DNA from: Prevotella sp. CAG:1058 | GTDB taxonomy: Bacteria; Bacteroidota; Bacteroidia; Bacteroidales; Bacteroidaceae | Length of the DNA: 13,878 bases | Assembly (NCBI GenBank): GCA_000433175.1 | Contig: HF986716.1 | Coordinates: 1 to 13,878, forward strand | Direction: 5' to 3' | In this document: in pieces, positions 5,568 through 13,795 of the stretch | How positions within the stretch are numbered: the stretch's first letter is position 1 | How the letters are laid out: each line of letters starts with the position of its first letter | Notes under the pieces: generated by a model | What the model was told of the DNA's origin: nothing | Seen by the model: only the letters and a program-made list of their open reading frames with translations | Database searches by the model: none | Program-made: the position numbers and the translations under genes

Positions 5568-5777
5568 TCTTGGGTAAAGACAAATTAAGTTAGTCCTGCA
5601 CGCCGGTGTAATTTGTTGTACAGCAAGCAGTTACGTAAATCCTTATGAAAAGTACTGGATTCTTCACCGTCAGTTCATCTATTTTATGTTGGCCGTATCA
5701 ATGGCAGGTTTTTATTGGCACCCAGATACACTGAATGTACCGAATCCGTTAATGCTTCAATGTATGAAGCATACATT
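5568..5777 (-). promoter_or_regulatory. Predicted 5' leader of upxY
   Basis: From the predicted start near 5777 to the first codon, this stretch of about 210 nt carries no credible gene. At its upstream end are two overlapping perfect hairpins (see 5752-5777). UpxY proteins are known to act on the untranslated leader of their own operon, so a long structured leader fits the family. The leader extent depends on the promoter prediction. Confidence 0.5.
5752..5777 (-). promoter_or_regulatory. Overlapping, mutually exclusive inverted repeats at the upxY transcript start
   Basis: ATGCTTCA (5752-5759) pairs with TGAAGCAT (5765-5772), leaving a 5-base loop. AATGTATG (5759-5766) pairs with CATACATT (5770-5777), leaving a 3-base loop. 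Both stems are perfect over 8 bp and share bases, so only one can form at a time. GAATGTA at 5733-5739 is also complementary to TACATTC at 5772-5778, a third option. They lie directly downstream of the predicted upxY promoter, where they could work as an RNA switch or as operator half-sites. Confidence 0.5.
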
Positions 5778-5783
5778 CGATTG

Positions 5784-5812
5784 CAAAATTACACAAAATA
5801 TTCAAATACAAA
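5784..5812 (-). promoter_or_regulatory. Promoter of upxY
   Basis: On the minus strand, TTTG (5812-5809), a 17-bp spacer and TAATTTTG (5791-5784) fit the Bacteroidetes -33/-7 consensus exactly. Transcription would begin near 5777. A 9-bp perfect inverted repeat, AAAATTACA (5785-5793) / TGTAATTTT (5844-5852), overlaps the -7 box. It creates a weaker plus-strand box, TAATTTTA, at 5846-5853. Confidence 0.7.
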
Positions 5813-6530
5813 TGTTTTTATTGATTAATTTTTCAATATGTCTTGTAATTTTATCATTCAACGCAGGGCACGACACCGCAAGCAATTAAACCGGTTACAT
5901 TCATGCGGACGGATGTCAATACTTCGTACTTACCGGCCAGCCCTGCTTGTTAATTTAACGTGATGACGGAATTATCTTGAGTGGAACAGCGACGGTTACT
6001 GTTTAAAATGATGGCCTTTCAGCTTGCAAGACACGGTCTTTCGTCTTTTAAAAGGCAACCTTTCACACTGCAAAAGGATGCCTTTCGCAAACCCGCCGGA
6101 AGCTGACGAAAACAGTAAGCAAAAGCCGACGATATGCAACAGACTGTAAGCATCAGCCACGAGGAGGTATTGATAATACCGCCAACCGGATAATATAAAT
6201 AAGGTGTAAAGGCTGGTGGAAGACACTTTAGCAAACCGTAGGCGGACGCATGATAAAGATGAAGGCGGCACAGGGCGTGCACGGGAACGACGAACGGCGC
6301 AAGCGGACGGGCGGTGCTGTAAACGTTTGCACATGCTTTTTGTTTCTTTTTCGCCGGCGGCGCATACCGCTTACGGGCAAAAGCCGTACATTTACGCAGT
6401 AAACGAAAACACGGGCATCTGCAACCTGCCGCAGACGAGGTCGCAACCCCGGTGCAAGACGGGCGCCGGCGCGGACAAACAAGCCGACGGCAGGCAAAAG
6501 GATGCACAAGAAAACAAAAAACTTTATACC
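5813..6530. other. Gene-free intergenic region upstream of the amylase
   Basis: Apart from the 22-bp repeats at 6015-6102 and a perfect small hairpin GGTATT/AATACC (6166-6171 and 6175-6180), I see no supported gene here. Open frames on both strands are Cys/Arg/Pro-rich and resemble no family I know. No clear TAnnTTTG box for the amylase is visible, so its promoter is unidentified. The region near 5813-5860 is AT-rich and the rest has mixed composition. Confidence 0.6.
6015..6102. repeat. Four units of a 22-bp-period repeat (CCTTTC...TGCAAAAGG)
   Basis: The hexamer CCTTTC, once TCTTTC, starts at 6015, 6037, 6059 and 6081, exactly 22 bp apart or about two helical turns. The first three units also share a TGCAA or TAAAAGG second half. 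The third (CCTTTCACACTGCAAAAGG) is close to an interrupted palindrome. Similar repeats occur, as far as I recall, in Prevotella intergenic DNA. The function is unknown. Confidence 0.65.
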
Positions 6531-8567
6531 ATGAGAAAGATTTTATCAGTCTTTTTTTCACTGTTCACAGCAGTGACAGTAATGGGCCAGGGATGGCCGT
6601 CGAATTACCGGGGCGTAATGCTTCAGGGATTTTACTGGGACTCGTACGCCGACACGCAGTGGAGCAACCTTGAGGCCCAGGCCGACGAACTGTCGGAGTT
6701 TTTCAAGCTTATATGGATACCGCAGAGCGGAAAGGCTGCCTCAGACCCGTCGATGGGATACAACGACCTGTACTGGTTCAGCGACTATACAAGCTCGTTC
6801 GGCAGCGAGGAGCAGCTGCGCTCGATGATCAGCACATTCAAGCAGAAGGGGCTGGGCACGATAGCCGACGTGGTGATAAACCACCGCTCGTCGATGGCAG
6901 GCACGTGGATGAGTTTCCCCGTCGAGACATACAAGGGCGTGACATACACCATGCTGCCCTCTGACATCTGCGCAAACGACGACGGCGGCAAGGCTGCCGC
7001 ACAGGCTGAAGTGAAGCCGACGGGCGCAAACGACACGGGTGACGACTTCGATGGTGCGCGCGACCTGGACCACTCGAGCCTGAACGTGCAGACCATGGTG
7101 AAGGCTTACCTGGACTTCCTGCTGAACGACCTGGGCTACACCGGCCTGCGCTACGACATGGTGAAGGGCTATTCGCCCATGTACACGGGCATATACAACT
7201 CGGCAGCACAGCCGCAGTTCTCGGTAGGCGAGTACTGGGACGGCACACAGCAGATAAAGAACTGGATTGACGGCACCAAGGTTGACGGCACGGTACAGTC
7301 GGCAGCGTTCGACTTCCCGCTGAAATACCTGCTGAACGACTGCTGCAACCAGGGCACCAACTGGAGCACGCTGGCAGGCACGAGCCTGACGAGCAGTCCG
7401 ACATACAGGCGCTATGCGGTGACCTTCGTTGACAACCACGACACATACGGACGCGGCAACGGCAACGACCTGACGGGCAACGTGACGGCAGCCAACGCCT
7501 TCATACTGGCAATGCCGGGCACGCCCTGCGTATTCCTGCCCCACTGGCAGGCATACAAGCAGAACCTGAAACAGATGATTTACGCGCGCTATGCCGCCGG
7601 AATAAGCAACGAAAGCACATACGAGACGCTTAACCGCGCTGCCAGCCAATACGCCGTAAAGGTGAACGGCGACGCAGGCAAGTCGGTAGTGCTGCTAATG
7701 GGCTCGGCAGCATGGCCCGGCAACATGGCCGACGAGAGCGACTACTTCCTGGCAGACAAGGGCGACAACTACGCATACTACCTGTCGCGCAACGCCGAAA
7801 CGGCATGGACCGACATGCCTTCAGGCTCTTACGACAACGCACTGAGCGTTACGCTTAACGCGCTGACGGCTAAGGCTGCGGCACAGCTGGTCTACACGAC
7901 CGACGGCAGCGAGCCGACGGCGGCTAACGGAAAGACCGTTGCCGACGGCACCAAGATAGAAATAGCAGACAACACCACGCTGAAAGTGGGACTGCTCGTC
8001 AACGGCGCGGTGACGGGCGTAATAACAAGGGTGTACAAGGTAACCAAGTTCCAGCCGCACGACATTACGGTCTACGTTAACACGGACAACGTAGGCTGGA
8101 GCAGCTTGAACTTCTGGACATGGGGCGGCGACGAGACACACGGCCCGAAGAACCCGGCATGGCCCGGCGACAAGATTACGGCAACGACTGTAATCGACGG
8201 CAAGACATGGTATTACAACACTTACCGCATGAACTCGTCTACCGACTACGTCAACTTCGTATTCAGCACGGGCAGCGGCAGTCCGCAGACCGTAGACGTG
8301 GTGAACGTCAAGACTGACAAGTTCTATGAAATATCAACCACGATGTCGAACGGCAAGCACACTGTGGACGACGTGACCGACCAGCACTCTACCGGCATAG
8401 GAACAATAACCGCCGACAATGCCGGCCAGCAGGCAAACATGAACGTGTACACGCTTGACGGCCGCCTGGTGCGCCGCTGCGCAAAGGGTACAAGCATGGA
8501 CGAGGCGCTCGACGGACTGCCACGGGGCATGTACATAGCCGGCGGAAAGAAAGCTGTAAAACGCTGA
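6531..8567 (+). CDS. Secreted GH13 alpha-amylase with starch-binding module and C-terminal sorting tail
   Basis: This 678-residue enzyme should hydrolyse alpha-1,4 bonds in starch outside the cytoplasm. A signal peptide occupies residues 1-20 (MRKILSVFFSLFTAVTVMGQ). The GH13 barrel (about 25-420) shows region I DVVINH (113-118), the nucleophile D209 in GLRYD, the acid/base E234 in VGEYW, and D304 in VDNHDT. Residues about 430-505 resemble a chitobiase C-terminal-like beta domain (LVYTTDGSEPT). Residues about 508-610 resemble starch-binding module CBM26 (VYVNTDNVGWSSLNFWTWGG). The last 45 residues (VYTLDGRLVRR ... LPRGMYIAGGKKAVKR) match the short type IX secretion/sorting tail common in Prevotella. 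The frame is open from 6216, but the signal peptide fixes the start at 6531. It stands alone, without sus genes, and ends at a strong terminator. Confidence 0.93.
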   Translation: MRKILSVFFSLFTAVTVMGQGWPSNYRGVMLQGFYWDSYADTQWSNLEAQADELSEFFKLIWIPQSGKAASDPSMGYNDLYWFSDYTSSFGSEEQLRSMISTFKQKGLGTIADVVINHRSSMAGTWMSFPVETYKGVTYTMLPSDICANDDGGKAAAQAEVKPTGANDTGDDFDGARDLDHSSLNVQTMVKAYLDFLLNDLGYTGLRYDMVKGYSPMYTGIYNSAAQPQFSVGEYWDGTQQIKNWIDGTKVDGTVQSAAFDFPLKYLLNDCCNQGTNWSTLAGTSLTSSPTYRRYAVTFVDNHDTYGRGNGNDLTGNVTAANAFILAMPGTPCVFLPHWQAYKQNLKQMIYARYAAGISNESTYETLNRAASQYAVKVNGDAGKSVVLLMGSAAWPGNMADESDYFLADKGDNYAYYLSRNAETAWTDMPSGSYDNALSVTLNALTAKAAAQLVYTTDGSEPTAANGKTVADGTKIEIADNTTLKVGLLVNGAVTGVITRVYKVTKFQPHDITVYVNTDNVGWSSLNFWTWGGDETHGPKNPAWPGDKITATTVIDGKTWYYNTYRMNSSTDYVNFVFSTGSGSPQTVDVVNVKTDKFYEISTTMSNGKHTVDDVTDQHSTGIGTITADNAGQQANMNVYTLDGRLVRRCAKGTSMDEALDGLPRGMYIAGGKKAVKR

Positions 8568-8604
8568 CACCAGCGAAGGTGGCAGGCAATAAATAAAAAA
8601 CATC

Positions 8605-8652
8605 AAGAACCCTGTCAAACCCCTTTCCCGGGTTATGACAGGGTTCTTTTTT
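8605..8652 (+). terminator. Strong intrinsic terminator after the amylase gene
   Basis: AAGAACCCTGTCA (8605-8617) pairs perfectly with TGACAGGGTTCTT (8636-8648). After a one-base bulge, AACCC (8618-8622) pairs with GGGTT (8630-8634), giving about 18 bp of stem. Six T residues run from 8647 to 8652. Because the stem begins with A residues, it may also stop leftward transcription. Confidence 0.9.
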
Positions 8653-8687
8653 GCTGACACGGTAGGGCGGAACTAACGGGACTTTTC

Positions 8688-8762
8688 GTTAAAATTAACA
8701 CGGCAAATTGCATAAAAAGAGCATTTTTAGCGAAAAAAGGGGTGCCACATCTTAATTTTAAC
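8688..8762. repeat. 11-bp perfect inverted repeat upstream of the receptor operon
   Basis: GTTAAAATTAA (8688-8698) and TTAATTTTAAC (8752-8762) are exact reverse complements. The right arm shares bases with another arm, ATCTTAATTT (8749-8758), which pairs with AAATTAAGAT at 8810-8819. The two inverted repeats therefore share a central block just upstream of the receptor promoter. The sequence is AT-rich, so chance cannot be excluded. Confidence 0.45.
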
Positions 8763-8766
8763 TTTC

Positions 8767-8802
8767 TTGTAACATTATATATCTATTTTTTAATTAATTT
8801 TG
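8767..8802 (+). promoter_or_regulatory. Promoter of the TonB receptor/lipoprotein operon
   Basis: TAATTTTG at 8795-8802 is a perfect TAnnTTTG -7 box. A TTG at 8767-8769 is the best -33 candidate, but its 25-bp spacing is longer than usual. The leader to 8912 would be about 100 nt. The promoter lies between arms of a 10-bp inverted repeat (8749-8758 and 8810-8819). Confidence 0.6.
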
Positions 8803-8911
8803 CACGTCGAAATTAAGATAAACAACGTTAAATTACAAAATTGTGTTCACTATTTGATTAGATACGGTTATTAGGATTTCATTCTTATTTTTAATTTCAA
8901 ATAAAAACAGT

Positions 8912-11900
8912 ATGCAAAAACGTTTAGGTATTCTATTCGTGTTGATGTTGTTCATGACGACCAAGATGCTGGCCCAAATGACAACATCAGGAATCAATGG
9001 TATGGTTATGGCCGGAGACGATAAAGCCATAGGCGCTACCATAACAGCAGTGCACGAGCCATCGGGAACCACCTACAACACGGTGGTAAACGCAAGCGGC
9101 CGCTACTCAATCAATGGTATGCGTGTCGGTGGCCCTTACACCATCAAGGTAAGCTACATCGGCTACACTACAAGTGTGACCAAGGATGTAACCCTCCAGC
9201 TTGCCGAGTCTTACAGCCTGAATGTCAACCTTTCAGAAGACTCGCATGAACTGGGTGAAGTGGTTGTTTCAGCCAAGGCTACTAAATTCACGGCTGAAAA
9301 GACCGGTGCTTCGACCAACATCAACCTCAGCCAGTTGGAGAACATGCCGACTGTGAGCCGTTCGATTACCGACTTCACCCGCTTGTCTCCTTACGGCGGC
9401 AACGGCATGAGCTTCGCAGGAACCGACGGACGTACGGCCAACTTCACTGTCGACGGTGCAAACTTCAACAACAACTTCGGTTTGAGCGACGGTCTGCCCG
9501 GTGGCGGCAATCCTATCTCTATCGACGCCATCGAGGAAATGCAGGTTGTAATCTCTCCATACGACGTACGCCAGACCAACTTCATCGGTGGTGGTGTCAA
9601 CGCTATCACGAAGTCGGGTACCAACACATTCAAGGGTACGGCTTACGTTTACCACCAGAACGAGAACATGCGTGGTGACGCCGTAGACCGCGAACAGATA
9701 TCAGGCGCACGCGAGAAAGACCAGAAGACCACTTACGGCTTCACCCTCGGTGGCCCTATCATCAAGAACAAGCTGTTCTTCTTCGTCAGCGGAGAAATGA
9801 GCAAGACTCCTACGGTGGTTAACCGCTGGCGCGGTTCTGTCGACGGTGTCGAGGATGCCGACAACTACATCTCGCGCACTACGCTCGCCGACCTGGAGAA
9901 AGTGTCTAACTTCGTGAAAGACAAATATGGCTACGACACAGGTTCATGGACCAACTTCCCCGCAGACGAGAACAACTACAAGTTGCTGGCACGTCTGGAC
10001 TGGAACATCACTAACATGCACCATCTCTCATTCCGCTACAACTACACGAAGAACCGCAACTGGAACCCCACTAACGCTTCTTCAATGGACGGCGGTACAC
10101 GTTCTGCCTACGGACGTTTCTCACAGAAGTCAATGAGCTACGCAAACTCTATGTACGCCCTTGACAACCTGGTACACTCATTCTCAATCGACTTGAACAG
10201 CCGTTTCTCTGACAACCTGTCAAACCAGTTCCTTGCTACTTATTCAAAACTGGACGACGTACGTTTCACCAACTCTGCCGACTTCCCCTTCATTGACATC
10301 ATGGACGGAACAGGCACCAACACCGCGTACATCTCGCTCGGCAAGGAGCTCTTCACTCACAACAACGCCGTGCGCAACACTGTCTGGAACATCAAGGACG
10401 ACGTAACTTATTATGCAGGAAGCCACAAGATAATGCTCGGCGCCAAGTTCGAGCACCAGATGGCACTCAACTCTTACATGCGTAACGGTACAGGTTACTA
10501 CCGCTACTACTCTCTCGACGACTTCCTTAACGGAGCCGCTCCCGAGATTGTAAACCTCACCTACGGCTACGACGGCAAGTCAGACCCTGCCGCAACAGTA
10601 CGCTTCAACACGCTCGGCATCTACATCCAGGACGAATGGTCTATAACACCTAGCTTCAAGCTGACCTACGGTCTGCGTTTCGACGACATGTTCTTCAACA
10701 ACGACGACCTGATGACCAACAAGGCAATCTACGACCTCGACTACGACGGCCGCCACATCGACACAGGCAAGTGGCCGGGCTCTAACCTTACGGTAGCCCC
10801 ACGTGTAGGCTTCGTATGGGACATACTTGGCGACAAGACCCTCAAGCTGCGCGGAGGTTCGGGTATATTCCAGGGCCGTCTGCCGCTGGTATTCTTCACC
10901 AACATGCCTACAAACTCAGGTATGGTGCAGTACCAGGCCATCATCAACGAAGCTAACGCCGCAAAGAAAGGCTTTACAATGAACGAATTTGCAGGAGGCC
11001 TCGTTACCAACGACAAGGGCTATCCTACTATCGGCGCACTGCAGCAGAAACTCTTCAGCCTGGGCTATCCTGAAACAATCAGGCCCGAGGACGGCACACT
11101 GCCTTCACAGATATCAGCCGTTGACCCCGACTTCAAGATGCCAGAGGTATGGAAGACATCACTCGCCGTAGACTACGTAGTACCTGTCGGCTTCCCGCTG
11201 ACTGTTTCAGCCGAAGGAATCTTCAACAAGACCATCCACGGCGTTACCATGCAAGACTGGTCAATTCCTGACGTAGGCGGCTTCACACGCTTCAACGGCG
11301 TTGACAACCGTCCTATCTTCCCGACCGGATATAACGAAGGCGTTGTACCCGCATACGTTCTGTCAAACACAAGCAAGGGTTACGGCTGGAGCGCTAGCGT
11401 TTCGGCATACGCTTCACCAAGCAAGTACATCGACATCATGGCAGCCTACACGCACACCTGCTCAAAGGAGCTTACAGGCATGCCCGGCTCTAACGCTTCT
11501 TCTACGATAGCCTACCTGCCGTCAGTTGAAGGTCCTAACAACATCAAGCTGCACAATTCACAGTATGTTGAGCCCGACCGCGTGATAGCACAAATCACAG
11601 CCCACGACAACTGCAACAACCACTTCAGCCTCATTTATGAGGGATGGCGCGGTTCTTACAACTACACTTACATGCTGCAGAACGACATGAACGGCGACGG
11701 ACAGGCTTACGACCCGATATTCATCCCGACCGACGCACAGGTTGCCAACAACGAGTTCCGCTTCAAGACAACCGACGACCGCGACCGCTTCATGGCTTAC
11801 GTACACAACAACAGCTACCTGAAGGACCACCAGGGCGAATACGCCGAGGCTTACAGCCTTTACTCTCCGTGGGTACACCGCTTCGACTTCAGCTACAAGC

Positions 11901-12187
11901 ACGACTTCAAGCTTAACGTAGGCAAGACAAAGCACATGCTGACCCTCAGCTTCGACATCAAGAACGTGGGCAACCTGTTCAACTCTTCATGGGGCGTTGC
12001 AAAGACTCTCAACCCGGCTATCGGTTCAGAAGCCAAGATACTGAAGTATGAAGGCGCTGACGCTGACGGCTATGCAGTGTTCTCTACTCCTTCAGCCATC
12101 AACGGCTCAACCAAGACCTGGACAGCCAACCACGCCATCGGCCAGTGCTGGTACATGTCTATCGGCGTTAAGTACACATTCAATTAA
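8912..12187 (+). CDS. Oar-like TonB-dependent outer-membrane receptor
   Basis: This 1091-residue protein has a signal peptide (1-22, ending MLAQ) and a carboxypeptidase-regulatory-like beta domain at about 25-112 (INGMVMAGDDKAIGATITAV ... YSINGMRVGGPYTIKVSYIGY). A plug domain follows at about 135-245 (SIDAIEEMQVVISPYDVRQT ... GGGVNAITKSGTN). The remainder is a long outer-membrane beta-barrel ending in aromatic-rich GVKYTFN. The layout is that of the Oar/CarboxypepD_reg class rather than SusC: no SusD gene accompanies it. Such proteins import large substrates across the outer membrane using TonB energy, but their cargo is mostly unknown. A lipoprotein gene follows 23 bp downstream and is almost certainly co-transcribed. 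Family call is strong; substrate unknown. Confidence 0.92.
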   Translation: MQKRLGILFVLMLFMTTKMLAQMTTSGINGMVMAGDDKAIGATITAVHEPSGTTYNTVVNASGRYSINGMRVGGPYTIKVSYIGYTTSVTKDVTLQLAESYSLNVNLSEDSHELGEVVVSAKATKFTAEKTGASTNINLSQLENMPTVSRSITDFTRLSPYGGNGMSFAGTDGRTANFTVDGANFNNNFGLSDGLPGGGNPISIDAIEEMQVVISPYDVRQTNFIGGGVNAITKSGTNTFKGTAYVYHQNENMRGDAVDREQISGAREKDQKTTYGFTLGGPIIKNKLFFFVSGEMSKTPTVVNRWRGSVDGVEDADNYISRTTLADLEKVSNFVKDKYGYDTGSWTNFPADENNYKLLARLDWNITNMHHLSFRYNYTKNRNWNPTNASSMDGGTRSAYGRFSQKSMSYANSMYALDNLVHSFSIDLNSRFSDNLSNQFLATYSKLDDVRFTNSADFPFIDIMDGTGTNTAYISLGKELFTHNNAVRNTVWNIKDDVTYYAGSHKIMLGAKFEHQMALNSYMRNGTGYYRYYSLDDFLNGAAPEIVNLTYGYDGKSDPAATVRFNTLGIYIQDEWSITPSFKLTYGLRFDDMFFNNDDLMTNKAIYDLDYDGRHIDTGKWPGSNLTVAPRVGFVWDILGDKTLKLRGGSGIFQGRLPLVFFTNMPTNSGMVQYQAIINEANAAKKGFTMNEFAGGLVTNDKGYPTIGALQQKLFSLGYPETIRPEDGTLPSQISAVDPDFKMPEVWKTSLAVDYVVPVGFPLTVSAEGIFNKTIHGVTMQDWSIPDVGGFTRFNGVDNRPIFPTGYNEGVVPAYVLSNTSKGYGWSASVSAYASPSKYIDIMAAYTHTCSKELTGMPGSNASSTIAYLPSVEGPNNIKLHNSQYVEPDRVIAQITAHDNCNNHFSLIYEGWRGSYNYTYMLQNDMNGDGQAYDPIFIPTDAQVANNEFRFKTTDDRDRFMAYVHNNSYLKDHQGEYAEAYSLYSPWVHRFDFSYKHDFKLNVGKTKHMLTLSFDIKNVGNLFNSSWGVAKTLNPAIGSEAKILKYEGADADGYAVFSTPSAINGSTKTWTANHAIGQCWYMSIGVKYTFN

Positions 12188-12210
12188 TTATTTAAACCGG
12201 AAGTATCATT

Positions 12211-13707
12211 ATGAAACTTAAGAATATATTTTCACTGCTTCTGCTGGGTGTTGTGGCAATGTTTGCCGGCTGCTCGGACGACGACGACATCACTCTGCTG
12301 GACGACCTGCGGGTATCCAAATCATACATATCCATCCCCGAGGAAGGTGGTAACGATACCATCATTGTAAAAGCCAAAGGCGACTGGAGACTCGAGAACA
12401 TACCCGAATGGCTTAAATTGGATGAGAAATCAGACTCTGTAGGCGAGGCCGGTGAAACACCGATCATATTCAAAGCTGATCCTTACACTGGCGGCCGCAG
12501 CTCTGAAGCGATGACAATCACTTGCAACGGCCAGGTGCAGCACCTCAAAGTCGTACAGGGCGAGGTAAGCATCACAAACGCTACTTGCGCCGAGGTCATT
12601 GCCGGACCCGACAACAAGACTTACCAGGTTACAGGTACGGTGACGGCTATCGCAAACACCACTTACGGCAACCTCTACATCAACGACGGCACTGGCGAGG
12701 TTTACATCTACGGAACCCTTGACAAGGACGGCAACGAGAAGAACTTCCTTAGCCTCGGCATCGAAGTTGGCGACGAGATTACCGTGCAGGGTCCGAAGCT
12801 GACTTACAACGGCACGGTTGAGCTGGTAAACGTTACGGTTGTAAACATCAACAAGAGCCTCATCAAGGTTGACTCGCTTTCAACTGAAGCAATAGCCAAA
12901 GAGGGCGGCAACATCACAGCCTTTGTCACTACAAAAGGCTCGGGCGTGTCGGTAGACATTCCTGAAGACGCCAAGGAGTGGCTTTCAATAGCTTCAATCA
13001 AGCAGGTCGGCACATCTGCCGAAGTAACCTTCAAGGCTACTGCCAACGAAGGCGGCATACGCTCTACCGAGCTGACACTTGCCACTGAGTCTGACGGTAA
13101 GACATACACCACGCAGACCACAATCACACAGCAAGGCGGCATACAGGACGTATCTGTAAAAGAGTTTAACGACGCACCCGACGGCGACGCACAATACCGT
13201 CTTGCCGGAGTTGTATCAGACGTACAGTCTAACGGCAGCTTCACGCTGACCGACTGGAGCGGCTCTACCCTGGTTTACAAGAGCACAAACGGTGTTGAGA
13301 AGGGCGTCAAGGAGGGTGACATCGTAACCGTTGTCGGCACTCACGACACATACAAGGGCACAGTCGAGCTGGTAGGCGGCGACGTTACCGACGTCAAGCC
13401 CACAACAGCCATCTCGCTGGCCGACTTCCTCGCCCTTCCTGACGGCGAAGACAACTACATGGTTACAGGTACCATTACAGAGATTGTTAACGACAAGTAC
13501 GGCAACGTATACATCACTGACGGCACAAACGAGCTTTACCTCTATGGCCTCTTCCCCGGCTACGGAGCTACCGGCGACGCACGCTATTACTTCGTTACCA
13601 ACAGCGGCCTCAAGGTTGGCGACAACATTACCGTAATAGGCGCCCGCAACAGCTACAACGGCTCACCGCAGATAAAGAACGCCATATTCTTCAGCAAGAA
13701 CAACTGA
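12211..13707 (+). CDS. Surface lipoprotein with BACON and OB-fold-like domains
   Basis: The 498-residue protein has a lipoprotein signal (residues 1-20, lipidated C21 in MFAGC). SDDDD follows directly, an acidic stretch like the Bacteroidetes lipoprotein export signal that sends proteins to the cell surface. The order of domains appears to be: BACON-like (about 35-116, SKSYISIPEEGGNDTIIVKA ... WLKL), OB-fold-like (about 123-213, YQVTGTVTAI ... VGDEITVQG), BACON-like (about 222-308), then two more OB-like units (about 315-393, and 401-495 with YMVTGTITEI ... VGDNITVIG). Units 1 and 3 are close internal copies (YGNLYINDGTGEVYIYG versus YGNVYITDGTNELYLYG). BACON domains are usually linked to carbohydrate or mucin contact, and this OB type to nucleic acids or oligosaccharides. 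Downstream of the receptor in one operon, it is probably its extracellular substrate-binding partner; that is inference. Confidence 0.85.
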   Translation: MKLKNIFSLLLLGVVAMFAGCSDDDDITLLDDLRVSKSYISIPEEGGNDTIIVKAKGDWRLENIPEWLKLDEKSDSVGEAGETPIIFKADPYTGGRSSEAMTITCNGQVQHLKVVQGEVSITNATCAEVIAGPDNKTYQVTGTVTAIANTTYGNLYINDGTGEVYIYGTLDKDGNEKNFLSLGIEVGDEITVQGPKLTYNGTVELVNVTVVNINKSLIKVDSLSTEAIAKEGGNITAFVTTKGSGVSVDIPEDAKEWLSIASIKQVGTSAEVTFKATANEGGIRSTELTLATESDGKTYTTQTTITQQGGIQDVSVKEFNDAPDGDAQYRLAGVVSDVQSNGSFTLTDWSGSTLVYKSTNGVEKGVKEGDIVTVVGTHDTYKGTVELVGGDVTDVKPTTAISLADFLALPDGEDNYMVTGTITEIVNDKYGNVYITDGTNELYLYGLFPGYGATGDARYYFVTNSGLKVGDNITVIGARNSYNGSPQIKNAIFFSKNN

Positions 13708-13760
13708 TGACGATCATACGGCCGGCAGCCAGCATGGCTTGCAGGCCTCTACCCGACATA

Positions 13761-13795
13761 AGCAGGGCGACGGATGCAACATCCGCCGCCCTGCT
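13761..13795. terminator. Hairpin at the end of the receptor/lipoprotein operon
   Basis: AGCAGGGCGACGGAT (13761-13775) pairs with ATCCGCCGCCCTGCT (13781-13795) over 15 positions with one mismatch and a 5-base loop. It begins 53 bp after the lipoprotein stop. No long T-tract follows, so it is a less certain terminator than the one after the amylase. Confidence 0.6.

Noticed and set aside
4866..5588. Plus-strand open frame of 240 codons opposite upxY
   Set aside because: It is antisense to the clear NusG-like gene and is His/Gly/Val-rich without a domain, as expected for a shadow frame.
6216..6530. 105-codon N-terminal extension of the amylase
   Set aside because: A normal signal peptide begins at 6531 and the upstream residues are low-complexity and unlike any amylase domain.
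6019..6561. Minus-strand open frame of 180 codons upstream of the amylase
   Set aside because: The product is rich in Cys, Arg and Pro, translates the 22-bp repeats and overlaps the amylase start; no family is recognisable.
6741..7649. Long minus-strand open frame inside the amylase gene
   Set aside because: It is Val/Ala/Arg-rich and a mirror of high-GC coding sequence, without domain support.
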